64,000 nt of DNA from PWQG01 sp050486205 (GTDB taxonomy: Bacteria > Pseudomonadota > Gammaproteobacteria > Pseudomonadales > Pseudohongiellaceae): NCBI GenBank assembly GCA_050486205.1, contig JBJHCW010000007.1, positions 62,001-126,000 on the forward strand, read 5' to 3'. The notes under the pieces are model-generated. The model saw only the letters and a program-made list of their open reading frames with translations, did not search any database and was not told the DNA's origin. The position numbers and the translations under genes are program-made. This document shows, piece after piece, positions 1-8,150 of this stretch (within the stretch, counting starts at the first letter, position 1; every line of letters begins with the position of its first letter).

Positions 1-1
1 C

Positions 2-424
2 CTGGCCGAGGATATTGACATCAGTCATTGTGGCCTGCTGCCGGACAGTCAGTTCGAGTCCATGGTGCGCGTCCAGCAGGTGCGCGATTACACCATGGCG
101 CAGGCATTGCTTGCTGGCTCAGGGGTCGGCGCGGCGGCAATCGATGCGAATGGTGAAACGGACCGGCGCGATGGCCTCAGGGTGCTGGTGGCTGGCAACT
201 ATCATGTACGCCGTGATCTGGGTGTGCCCAATTATCTGCCACCGGGCCTGCGCAGTGAGACCGAGGGGGTGATAACCGTGGCATTTCTGGAAGTGGTGGA
301 GGGGCGGTTTGATCCAGACGACTACCAGCAGCAGCTGGCGGGACTGCCAGCCTGGGACTACATCTGGTTCACGCCGGCGCTGACCGATGAAGACTATTGT
401 GAACGCATGGCGGGTGGTACCTGA
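2..424 (+). CDS. ChaN-like haem-binding (DUF399 / Cofac_haem_bdg) protein, 3' part
   Basis: The reading frame is open to the left edge of the window, so the true start lies outside it; 140 residues are visible. The fragment has the signature of ChaN-type proteins: an HCGLLP segment, a run ending in RDxxMA, the diagnostic VLVAGNYHVRRDLGVPNYL block, and a C-terminal stretch in which an acidic segment (FDPDDYQ) precedes WDYIWFTP. Family members are surface or periplasmic proteins that bind haem as dimers and are linked to iron uptake. The role here is taken from the family; ligand binding cannot be judged because the N-terminal half is missing. The gene converges on the DUF4159 gene with a 48-bp gap. 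Confidence 0.8.
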   Translation: MAEDIDISHCGLLPDSQFESMVRVQQVRDYTMAQALLAGSGVGAAAIDANGETDRRDGLRVLVAGNYHVRRDLGVPNYLPPGLRSETEGVITVAFLEVVEGRFDPDDYQQQLAGLPAWDYIWFTPALTDEDYCERMAGGT

Positions 425-472
425 ATTCAGCACCCGGGGTGCCGCCCTGGATGCGTGAAGTCTGCACACCTG

Positions 473-1318
473 TCAGTGGGTGAATGAGTAGATCAGGTAG
501 TTCAGGCCAAGCTGGTAGGCCTGGTTTGAGAAACGGGTGGGGTAGTGTTGGGTATAGGTGTGCTCCCAGCCGTCGCCCAGGTCGGTGTTCCAGTTGATCA
601 GTACCATGATGCGGCCATCGTTATCCTTTATGGCGTGCAGGGAGGCATGGTCCACATCACGCTCGGGGATGTTCTGTGGGTTGCCGCCGTGAGGAATCAT
701 CTTGGGGCCGTCTATATCGTAGTAGATGCGAAAGATTTCGTGATCATCCGGCAACTCCACCACCTCGTACTCTGGCAGTAACTGCATGATGGCGTTGTGG
801 AAAACCTCCCACTCGCGTGTCCCCCAGAAGTCATCAATGATAAGAAAACCACCGCGCAGCAGGTATTCGCGCAGGTTGTGGCGCTCGCGTTCCGACCACA
901 CCGGTCCGCCGGCGCGGCCCATTTCCAGTGCGTAGAGAATGGGATACTCAAAGATCTGGTCGTCGTCGGCGCGCAGCACAATGGGGTCGCGCATGACACG
1001 GATATTGCTCAGGCGACCAACGCCGCGCAGGAAATTGATGTCGGCTTCCGGAAAGTCGATGGCCCAGGGTCCGTAACCCCAGCGCGAGGGGAACATGCTG
1101 TTGTATTGCAGGCGCACGAATGCAAACTCACCTGCCTGGTCCATGGCTTCGTAGGCATCAGGCCCGGCGTTGATGGCACTGGACGGGAACTGGGCATGGG
1201 CAACGCGCGGGAACAGCAGCGCGAGTGCGCATACCAGGGCAGACACCAGCGCCGTGGCCGGCGTGAAGGCCAGCGCACGGGTAGGGATGGTGGCGCAAAC
1301 GGGTAGATGGTACGTCAT
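473..1318 (-). CDS. Secreted DUF4159 domain protein
   Basis: This 281-residue protein starts at the ATG ending at 1318. I preferred this start to upstream in-frame codons because it puts a clean signal peptide at the N-terminus (hydrophobic core ALVSALVCALALLF, then the cleavage-like VAHAQ). The mature part is a single DUF4159 domain: FAFVRLQYNS near the start, then NIRVMRDPIVLRADD, YPILYALEMG, a glycine-rich LRGGFLIIDDFWG segment, and a terminal NQAYQLGLNYLIYSFTH. DUF4159 domains resemble a glutamine-amidotransferase/ThuA-like alpha/beta fold and often occur at the C-terminus of larger membrane proteins; here the domain stands alone in the periplasm. Its function is unknown. It is transcribed divergently from the DUF6351 gene, with 100 bp between starts. 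Confidence 0.8.
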   Translation of the reverse strand: MTYHLPVCATIPTRALAFTPATALVSALVCALALLFPRVAHAQFPSSAINAGPDAYEAMDQAGEFAFVRLQYNSMFPSRWGYGPWAIDFPEADINFLRGVGRLSNIRVMRDPIVLRADDDQIFEYPILYALEMGRAGGPVWSERERHNLREYLLRGGFLIIDDFWGTREWEVFHNAIMQLLPEYEVVELPDDHEIFRIYYDIDGPKMIPHGGNPQNIPERDVDHASLHAIKDNDGRIMVLINWNTDLGDGWEHTYTQHYPTRFSNQAYQLGLNYLIYSFTH

Positions 1319-1418
1319 GCCTGTCAGTGTCCGTGATGTTGACGGTTGATTCAAGAGGGTACGGGCCAGCTTGTGTGGCGGATGTGGCATAATCAGGCAA
1401 AACATGAAAGAGGTTGCC

Positions 1419-3743
1419 ATGACAGTCATTGCCTTTGTCCGTCGCTGGATCCCCGTCCCCGTGCTGCTCGCGCTTGTTGTCTTGTCTGCCCTGACCATGC
1501 TGTCCGCGTGCGCGCCCGATCGCGAACCGGGAGACGAAGGCGCCGACGCCGTGGGCAGGCGTGATGCGCCCGGTCAGCCGGTGCAGGTGCAGCTTGCTGT
1601 GCTGTCCAGCCCGCCGCATCTGGTCACGGCCGGGCAGGCGCTGATTGAAATTGTGCAGCGTGGCGGCGCGGATGCTGCACCGCAGTTGCGGATCAATGGT
1701 CAGGCGGCACCGGGTCCTGCGCCGCAGCTGATCAGTGAGCAGGGTGCGGAGCGGGTCTATCGCCAGCTGCTGAGGGACCTGCCCGAAGGCCAGAGTGAAA
1801 TCCAGGTGCAGATACCCACCACTGGCCGGGGCCAGGCGCAGACACAGACACAGGCCAGCCTTACCCTGGTCAATTACCCGGCCAGTGGGCCGGTGTTCTC
1901 GGGTGAGCCACTGAGCCCTTATTTCTGCCTTGCCGAGCTGGCCCCGACCCGTGATGGCAGCCCGCGCCGTTTTGCCATTGGCAATGGTGAGTACCTGGAC
2001 GGCAGTGGTGCGGACGAGCACTGCCATCTGCCCACCCGAATTGACTATGTGTATCGCAGCGAGAACGGCGACGGCTTCCTGCCATTGCCGGACACGGACG
2101 AGCATCCAGCTGATGTGGCCCGGATCACGGATCGGGATGGGAACACACATCCGTTTATTGTTCGTCTGGAAACCGGCACCCTGAACCGGGCCATTTACCA
2201 GATTGCCATGGTGCATGACCCGCTGACCGGCGAGCCTGATGCGCTGATGCCTGCTTCGCCCCCCGCATCGGCGTGGAACCAGCGGCTGGTATACACCTAT
2301 GGCGGCGGATGTGAAGCGGGCTTTTTCCAGGGCACGTCCACCGGCGGCGTGCTGCGTGACTGGATGCTGGCCGAGGGTTACGCAGTGGCTTCCTCCACAC
2401 TGAATGTCAACGCCCAGGGTGGCTGTAATGATGTGCTGTCGGCCGAAACCAGCATGATGGTGAAATCACATTTCATTTCCCACTACGGGCCACCCGTGCA
2501 TACCATTGGTTACGGGGCGTCGGGCGGTGCCATGCAGCAGTTGCACATTGCAGGGGCCTACCCCGGCATTCTGGATGGCCTGCTGCTGGGCATGAGTTTT
2601 TCCGATACCACCACCTATTTCACCGACTCACGAGAATGTGTACAGCTGCGCAATTTCATCAATGACTGGGCTGACGATCCGGCGCGAGGTCTGACTGAGG
2701 AAGTGCGCGCGGCCATCGGTGGCTGGCCCGACTGGTACCTGTGTGATCAGTCCCTGGGTGAGCGACCGGACCGCATCTCACCGTATGACTGCCCGGATGT
2801 GATTCCGGAGCAGGCACGATATCACGCCGTGAATAATCCCGATGGGGTGCGGTGTTCGGTTTACGACGGCATGCGCAACGTGTTTGGCACCGCCGTTTAC
2901 GCCGACATCAACCCTGAGCGCGCTTTCGGGCGCAGTCCGCACGACAATGTGGGGGTGCAGTATGGCCTGCTGGCGCTGAATGACGGCCTAATCAACACAA
3001 CGCTGTTTCTGGATATCAACGAGGCCTTTGGTGGCTGGGACATTGATGGTCAGCGCACCGATGACCGCACCGTGGGGGACAGCGAGGCCATCCGTATTGC
3101 CTACGAGACCGGACGGGTGACCAATGGCAGTGCCGGCCTGTCCCGCGTGCCGATCATCGACAACCGGCTGTATCTGGATGACGAAGGCAATTTCCACGCC
3201 AGCATCTATTCCTTTTCCACTCGTGCGAGGCTGGAGCGCGACAATGGCCATGCCGGCAATTACGTGATCAGGCGCCATGGCCGGGCAGCCGGTCTCACTG
3301 CACAGCTGGACAGGGAAAACCTGGCGCTGATGGATCAGTGGCTGGACCAGCTGCGTGAGGACCGCACTGGCGCCGTGAATGCGGACGTGATAGCGGCTGC
3401 GCGGCCACCGGCGCTGCAGGATGACTGTTTTGATACCGACGGCAATCGCTATGTGGAGCCAGCCGATATTGACGCAGACGGGCAGTGCAATCGGCTGTAT
3501 CCGGCCCATGCCGGGCTGCGACTGATGGCAGGTGGACCGTTGAGCAATGACGTGTTGCGCTGTGAACTCAAACCACTTGATGAAAACGATTATGCGGTGA
3601 CGTTTTCCGACCCGGAATGGTCACGTTTGCAGGCCATTTTTCCCGATGGTGTCTGCGACTGGAATCAGCCCGGTGTGCATCAGTACACCAACGATACCTG
3701 GCTCTCCTTCGGGCCCTCGCCGGTAAATCGTTTCCAGCCCTGA
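1419..3743 (+). CDS. DUF6351-family lipoprotein, probable alpha/beta hydrolase
   Basis: A 774-residue protein. The ATG at 1419 is chosen because AAAGAGG lies just upstream and because it yields a proper lipoprotein signal: hydrophobic VLLALVVLSALTML followed by the lipobox LSAC, so Cys31 would be lipidated. The N-terminal region (VQLAVLSSPPHLVTAGQALIEI) matches the opening of DUF6351 proteins, and FSGEPLSPYFC is also typical. Around residue 368 there is HTIGYGASGGAMQQL, a G-x-S-x-G nucleophile elbow, which supports a serine hydrolase. Paired cysteines (FCLAE, HCHLP, GGGCEAG, GGCND) suggest an oxidised extracytoplasmic fold. The substrate is unknown; some relatives are compared with tannase-like esterases, which I treat only as a possibility. 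The downstream MarR gene has its own promoter overlapping the end of this gene. Confidence 0.75.
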   Translation: MTVIAFVRRWIPVPVLLALVVLSALTMLSACAPDREPGDEGADAVGRRDAPGQPVQVQLAVLSSPPHLVTAGQALIEIVQRGGADAAPQLRINGQAAPGPAPQLISEQGAERVYRQLLRDLPEGQSEIQVQIPTTGRGQAQTQTQASLTLVNYPASGPVFSGEPLSPYFCLAELAPTRDGSPRRFAIGNGEYLDGSGADEHCHLPTRIDYVYRSENGDGFLPLPDTDEHPADVARITDRDGNTHPFIVRLETGTLNRAIYQIAMVHDPLTGEPDALMPASPPASAWNQRLVYTYGGGCEAGFFQGTSTGGVLRDWMLAEGYAVASSTLNVNAQGGCNDVLSAETSMMVKSHFISHYGPPVHTIGYGASGGAMQQLHIAGAYPGILDGLLLGMSFSDTTTYFTDSRECVQLRNFINDWADDPARGLTEEVRAAIGGWPDWYLCDQSLGERPDRISPYDCPDVIPEQARYHAVNNPDGVRCSVYDGMRNVFGTAVYADINPERAFGRSPHDNVGVQYGLLALNDGLINTTLFLDINEAFGGWDIDGQRTDDRTVGDSEAIRIAYETGRVTNGSAGLSRVPIIDNRLYLDDEGNFHASIYSFSTRARLERDNGHAGNYVIRRHGRAAGLTAQLDRENLALMDQWLDQLREDRTGAVNADVIAAARPPALQDDCFDTDGNRYVEPADIDADGQCNRLYPAHAGLRLMAGGPLSNDVLRCELKPLDENDYAVTFSDPEWSRLQAIFPDGVCDWNQPGVHQYTNDTWLSFGPSPVNRFQP

Positions 3744-3768
3744 CAGTACCGTTACTATGGGTTAGAAT
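3740..3768 (+). promoter_or_regulatory. Sigma70-type promoter for the MarR gene
   Basis: CTGACA at 3740-3745 (five of six to TTGACA) and TAGAAT at 3763-3768 (five of six to TATAAT) are separated by exactly 17 bp. Transcription would start near 3775, about 45 bp before the MarR start codon. The -35 element overlaps the stop codon of the preceding gene, so the MarR gene and perhaps nnr-tsaE-amiB downstream are likely a separate transcription unit. Confidence 0.6.
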
Positions 3769-3818
3769 CGCCCTATTGCGCGCATTGCAGGCGCTGAACC
3801 TGGCAGGGCAGGTGACAT

Positions 3819-4259
3819 ATGGTGCATTCACCGAAACGAAAGCTGTTTCTGGATCTGGTATTGTCGGTTTTTCGACTGAACGGTCTGCTGCAGGCTGAAG
3901 GTGACCGTATGGCTGGTGACCTCGGTCTGACCAGCGCACGCTGGAAAGTCATCGGTGTGGTGGCACTTGCACCCGGTGGCGTCACGGTGCCGGCCATTGC
4001 CCGGACGCTTGGTCAGTCCAGACAGGCGGTGCAGCGCATCACGGATGTGATGGCTGAGGACGATCTGATCACCTACCTCGACAATCCCCGACACAAGCGT
4101 TCACCACTGGTGGTGCTCACCGAACAGGGGCTGCAGGTCTACAATGCCCTGCGTGCAGTCCAGGACCCCTGGGCCATCGAGCACACTGAAGACATCTCCG
4201 TGGAAGATCTGCAATCGGCACTGCGCCTGATCCAGCGTCTGATTGCCCGCATGGGATGA
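3819..4259 (+). CDS. MarR-family transcriptional regulator
   Basis: A 146-residue protein of normal MarR length. An N-terminal helix (FLDLVLSVFRLNGLLQAEGDRMAGDLGLT) is followed by the winged helix-turn-helix: ARWKVIGVVALAPGGVTVPAIARTLGQSRQAVQRITDVM, then the wing DLITYLDNPRHKRSPLVVLTEQG, whose N-P-x-x-x-R-x-x core is the usual MarR wing. A C-terminal helix would complete the dimer interface. MarR proteins are dimeric repressors released by small aromatic or phenolic ligands or by oxidation; there is no conserved cysteine here, which argues against OhrR-type sensing. It lies 12 bp upstream of nnr, so it may be cotranscribed with the housekeeping block. The target and ligand cannot be deduced. 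Confidence 0.9.
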   Translation: MVHSPKRKLFLDLVLSVFRLNGLLQAEGDRMAGDLGLTSARWKVIGVVALAPGGVTVPAIARTLGQSRQAVQRITDVMAEDDLITYLDNPRHKRSPLVVLTEQGLQVYNALRAVQDPWAIEHTEDISVEDLQSALRLIQRLIARMG

Positions 4260-4271
4260 TGGGTCAAAACG

Positions 4272-5978
4272 ATGACGGCAAACACAGGCTTTCATGACAC
4301 CCCTGATGGCAAACCGGAACCACATGATGTGGGTCGGCGATTTGTGGCCGATCGTGCGCTTTATACCGCAAAGCAGGTGCGCGCGCTGGATGCTGCAGCG
4401 GTGGCCGGAGGCATTGACAGCTTTGATCTGATGCAGCGTGCCGGTGCATCCCTGCTGCACGTGCTGCTGGACCGCTGGCCGGCTTGCCGCGAAGTGCTGG
4501 TGTTCACCGGACCGGGCAACAATGGCGGTGACGGGTTTGTGGTAGCGGCACTGGCCGCCAGGCAGGGCATGTCGGTGACCGTGTTGATGCTGGCGCCGGC
4601 CGAACGCCTTCTGAATGATGCGCGCCGCGCTTATGACATGGTGGCCGAGCTTGCGGCTGACAGCGAATCAGGGCAACGCTTGCGCCTGCTGCCGGCCAGC
4701 GACGATGACAGTGCCACTTTGCTGGCGCAGGCGGGCGCCTCGGCTGTGGTCATTGACGCCATGCTGGGCACCGGCATCAATGGTGATCTGCGGGCGCCCT
4801 TCAACAGGGTGGTCAATGCCATCAATGCGGCCAAGCAGCCCGTGATTGCCGCCGATGTGCCAACCGGGCTCAACAGTGATACCGGTGACGTGGTGTCCGA
4901 GGCAGTCCGCGCCACTGTCACTGTGACCTTCATCGGGCTCAAACAGGGCCTGTTCACCGCAGCGGGTCCCGATCATTGCGGCGATATTGTTTATGACCGC
5001 CTGGATGTACCAACGCACACTTTCGGGCATCCGGATGTGGGGGCACCTTCGGGTCGTCGACTGGACATACAGGCCGTGCTGCCGCTGCTCAAACCGCGCC
5101 ACTTCACGGCACACAAGGGTGATAGTGGTCATGTGCTGGTGCTTGGTGGCGACAAGCGTCTGGGTGGTGCTGCCATCATGGCGGCCGAAGCGGCGGCGCG
5201 GGCCGGCGCGGGCACTGTGACATTGGTGACCCGCCCGGCACACGTCAGCCCGACGCTGGCCCGACGGCCGGAAGTGATGGTGCGCGGTATTGGGGGCAAG
5301 GGAGCCAAACGTGAAGAACTGTCGCAAGGGCTGGATGACCTGGTAACCGGGCACTCTGTGATTGTACTGGGGCCGGGGCTGGGCCAATCAGACTGGTCCC
5401 GCAGATTGCTGCGTGCTGTGATCCAGGTGCAGCAGCGCCGCGAGCTGTACATGGTGCTGGATGCTGATGCGTTGAACCTGCTGGCGCTGATGCGGGAGGA
5501 GATCTGCCCTGGCCTCAGCCTGCCGCAGACGAAGTGGGTGGTCACCCCGCATCCGGGTGAGGCGGCGCGACTTCTGGGCTGCAACACGGCTGATGTGCAA
5601 GTTGACCGTTTTGCTGCCGCCCGGCAGCTGCAGCAGCAGTGGGCAGCGGTGGCCCTGCTCAAGGGTGCCGGCACGGTCATCGCCAGCAAGTCAGAGACCG
5701 ACATCTGCACCGAGGGTAATCCCGGCATGGCCAGTGGCGGCATGGGTGATGTGCTGGCCGGTATCACCGGCGGACTGATGGCACAGCTGATGCGCAACGG
5801 CCACGACCTCGTGGATGTGGTACGCTGCGCCGCCTGTGTGCATGGTGAGAGCGCAGACCTGGCCGCGGCTGACAGCGGCCAACGCGGCATGCTGGCCACG
5901 GATCTGTTGCCCTATGTGCAAGCGCTGGTGAGTCAGGAACTGCGGATAAACAGCGGAGCATTTCGTGGCAGACCCTGA
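4272..5978 (+). CDS. nnr: Bifunctional NAD(P)H-hydrate epimerase / ADP-dependent NAD(P)H-hydrate dehydratase
   Basis: A 568-residue two-domain metabolite-repair enzyme that converts damaged NAD(P)H hydrates back to NAD(P)H. Residues about 30-245 are the YjeF_N epimerase domain (LYTAKQVRALD, GPGNNGGDGFVV at 80-90, DAMLGTGINGDLR, ADVPTGLNSDTGD). Residues about 265-560 are the ribokinase-like dehydratase domain (HKGDSGHVLVLGGD, GPGLGQ, DADALNLL, TPHPGEAARLLG, and the catalytic GGMGDVLAGITGG). Both domains look complete. The N-terminus has about 29 extra residues before the usual LYTAxQVRxLD opening, and the ribosome site is weak, so the start is uncertain. Its 3' end overlaps tsaE by 14 bp, as expected for the conserved nnr-tsaE-amiB-mutL order. 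Confidence 0.95.
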   Translation: MTANTGFHDTPDGKPEPHDVGRRFVADRALYTAKQVRALDAAAVAGGIDSFDLMQRAGASLLHVLLDRWPACREVLVFTGPGNNGGDGFVVAALAARQGMSVTVLMLAPAERLLNDARRAYDMVAELAADSESGQRLRLLPASDDDSATLLAQAGASAVVIDAMLGTGINGDLRAPFNRVVNAINAAKQPVIAADVPTGLNSDTGDVVSEAVRATVTVTFIGLKQGLFTAAGPDHCGDIVYDRLDVPTHTFGHPDVGAPSGRRLDIQAVLPLLKPRHFTAHKGDSGHVLVLGGDKRLGGAAIMAAEAAARAGAGTVTLVTRPAHVSPTLARRPEVMVRGIGGKGAKREELSQGLDDLVTGHSVIVLGPGLGQSDWSRRLLRAVIQVQQRRELYMVLDADALNLLALMREEICPGLSLPQTKWVVTPHPGEAARLLGCNTADVQVDRFAAARQLQQQWAAVALLKGAGTVIASKSETDICTEGNPGMASGGMGDVLAGITGGLMAQLMRNGHDLVDVVRCAACVHGESADLAAADSGQRGMLATDLLPYVQALVSQELRINSGAFRGRP

Positions 5979-6504
5979 CGAAGCCTGTGTGCTGGAGTGG
6001 AGGTTGCCGGATGAGCAGGCCACGCTGGCTGCCGGTGCCCGAATGGCGGCGGCGGTGCGCGGTCATCTGGCCGAGGCCTCTTTTGCTGTCGGTTCCAGTG
6101 CGACCGGGCCTCTGATGGTTTACCTGCATGGTGATCTTGGTGCCGGCAAGACTTGTCTGTCGCGCGGACTGGTGCAGAGCCTGGGTCATGACGGGCCCGT
6201 GAAAAGCCCGACCTATACGCTGGTGGAGCCCTATGAAAACCTGCATCCGCCCGTGTATCATTTTGACCTGTATCGATTGTCCGAGCCGACAGAGGTGGAA
6301 TTTTTGGGTGTCGAGGATTGTTTTTCTCCCGGACGACTTTGCCTTGTGGAGTGGCCGGGGAATGGCAGGGGCGCTTTGCCGGGTCCTGATCTTGAAGTCA
6401 CGCTGACGGATGACGCGCCGGGGCGCCGGCTTCGTTGTGTGGCCACCACCGGTAATGGTGTAGCGCTACTGGACCGGATGAGGCAGGAGACAGACTGCGA
6501 GTGA
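5965..6504 (+). CDS. tsaE: tRNA threonylcarbamoyladenosine biosynthesis ATPase TsaE
   Basis: A 179-residue protein starting with GTG, preceded by GGAG at a 6-bp distance. It is the ATPase partner of TsaB and TsaD in forming N6-threonylcarbamoyladenosine at position 37 of ANN-decoding tRNAs. The P-loop GDLGAGKT is at residues 56-63, followed by the family block SPTYTLVEPY and HFDLYRLSEPTEVEFLG, then LCLVEWP. Length is slightly above the usual 150-165 because of a short N-terminal extension and a tail after the core. It overlaps both nnr and amiB, implying translational coupling. Confidence 0.95.
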   Translation: MADPDEACVLEWRLPDEQATLAAGARMAAAVRGHLAEASFAVGSSATGPLMVYLHGDLGAGKTCLSRGLVQSLGHDGPVKSPTYTLVEPYENLHPPVYHFDLYRLSEPTEVEFLGVEDCFSPGRLCLVEWPGNGRGALPGPDLEVTLTDDAPGRRLRCVATTGNGVALLDRMRQETDCE

Positions 6505-8129
6505 TCGCTCTAACAGCAATAAAAAAACTGATGATTCCTTTCCGTGCCCTGTGTGCGGCAGTCGGGCCCTCTCCGGGCTTTCTGCCCCTGCTGCTTGTTA
6601 CGCTGGTTTATATCAGTCTGGGTACCGGCTTTGGTATGGGTCTGGGTGTCAGTGCGGCGCAGGCTTCTGATATCCGGGATGTGCGAGTCTACCGCTCGGA
6701 CGAATATACCCGCGTGGTCTTTGATGTGGATGCGCGCGTGGCCTACAGCGTGTTTGTGCTGTCCGACCCGCATCGTGTGGTCATTGATGTCAGCAACTCC
6801 TCCATGTTGTCTTCGCTGTCCGGACTGAGCCTGGGCGGCACGCCGATCCAGGGTGTGCGCAGTGCGCCGCGAGATGGCGGGGATACACGCGTGGTGCTGG
6901 ATGTGTCGCGCGCGGTGAATCCGACCAGTTTCCTGCTGGAACCCAACGAACAACTCGGCTACCGCCTGGTGGTCGATCTCTATGATGTCAATCGTGACGT
7001 GCCGGTGCGCGAACCCACGCCACCGCCGCAGGTGGTGAGCTCGCCGCGGCGCGATATTGTGGTGGCCATTGATGCCGGTCACGGTGGTGATGACCCGGGT
7101 GCCATCGGTTTTGATGGGCGCATCCGGGAAAAGGATGTAGCGCTGGGCGTGGCCCGGGCGCTTTATGAGCGGCTGAACCAGGTGCCGGGTTACCATCCGG
7201 TGATGGTGCGAAGTGGTGACTACTTTGTGCAGCTTCAGCGTCGCCCGCAGATCGCGCGCCAGAACCGCGCTGACATTTTCCTGTCCATTCATGCTGATTC
7301 TTTCCGTTCAGCCAGCGCTGAAGGCGTGACCATTTATGCCCTGTCGCAAAGCACTGCCCAGGCAGAGAACAATCGTCGGGTGGCCGATCGCGAGAACCAC
7401 TCCGATCTGCTTGGTGGCATGGGCGGGGATACCAGCCTGGTGCATTTTGAGGACGACCTGGCGCTGACGTTGCTGGACCTGTCCATGAGCTGGAGCATTG
7501 AGCAGAGCCTGTCCGCCGGGCAGCATGTGCTGGACAGCATGGGGCGGGTGGCGCGCCTGCGCCGCGACACGCCGCAGCGGGCGAATCTCTGGGTGTTGCG
7601 CTCCCCGGACATCCCTTCGCTATTGATCGAGACCGGCTATCTGTCCAACCCCAATGAGGCGCGCCGGCTGACAACAGCGGCCTATCAGCAGCAACTTGGT
7701 GATGCCATAGCGCGCGGTGTGATGAACTACTTCCACGATCAGCCGCCCGAAGGCACCATGATTGCGTGGAACAAGGAAAATGGCGAACTGCCCCGGCTGC
7801 CACCGCTGACCAGCGGCGGCGGTCGTCATGTGGTGGTCCGGGGGGACAGTCTGTCCACGATTGCACAGCGCCATGGTGTACGTACCGCGGACCTGCGCTC
7901 GGCCAATAATCTGCGCGGTGATGTTATCCATGTTGGCCAGGAGCTGGTGATACCTGGCGCCGGTATGGCGGCATCCAATTCAGTGTCCGAGCACACCATC
8001 GCACGGGGAGAGACCCTCAGTGGCATTGCCCAGCGTTACCGTGTGAGTCTGTCGCGCCTGCGCGAGGTCAACAATATCCGCGGTGATACCATTCATGTGG
8101 GTCAGGTGCTGATCATTCCGTCATCCTGA
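6501..8129 (+). CDS. amiB: N-acetylmuramoyl-L-alanine amidase with AMIN domain and two LysM repeats
   Basis: A 542-residue periplasmic amidase that cleaves the amide bond between MurNAc and the stem peptide during cell separation. GTG at 6501 overlaps the tsaE stop; an ATG at 6531 is an alternative that shortens the long n-region of the export signal. After the signal (ending near AAQASD) comes an AMIN septal-targeting domain (about 57-165), then the Amidase_3 domain with zinc ligands visible as AGHGG (His194), EKD (Glu210), SIHAD (His264) and catalytic IETGYLSN (Glu377). Two LysM repeats close the protein (about 443-487 and 497-540). The LysM pair is typical of AmiB/AmiC in pseudomonad- and vibrio-type bacteria rather than of the Escherichia coli enzymes. 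Activation by an EnvC-like factor is expected from the family. Confidence 0.95.
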   Translation: MIALTAIKKLMIPFRALCAAVGPSPGFLPLLLVTLVYISLGTGFGMGLGVSAAQASDIRDVRVYRSDEYTRVVFDVDARVAYSVFVLSDPHRVVIDVSNSSMLSSLSGLSLGGTPIQGVRSAPRDGGDTRVVLDVSRAVNPTSFLLEPNEQLGYRLVVDLYDVNRDVPVREPTPPPQVVSSPRRDIVVAIDAGHGGDDPGAIGFDGRIREKDVALGVARALYERLNQVPGYHPVMVRSGDYFVQLQRRPQIARQNRADIFLSIHADSFRSASAEGVTIYALSQSTAQAENNRRVADRENHSDLLGGMGGDTSLVHFEDDLALTLLDLSMSWSIEQSLSAGQHVLDSMGRVARLRRDTPQRANLWVLRSPDIPSLLIETGYLSNPNEARRLTTAAYQQQLGDAIARGVMNYFHDQPPEGTMIAWNKENGELPRLPPLTSGGGRHVVVRGDSLSTIAQRHGVRTADLRSANNLRGDVIHVGQELVIPGAGMAASNSVSEHTIARGETLSGIAQRYRVSLSRLREVNNIRGDTIHVGQVLIIPSS

Positions 8130-8150
8130 TCACGATCCAAGGCCAGAACC

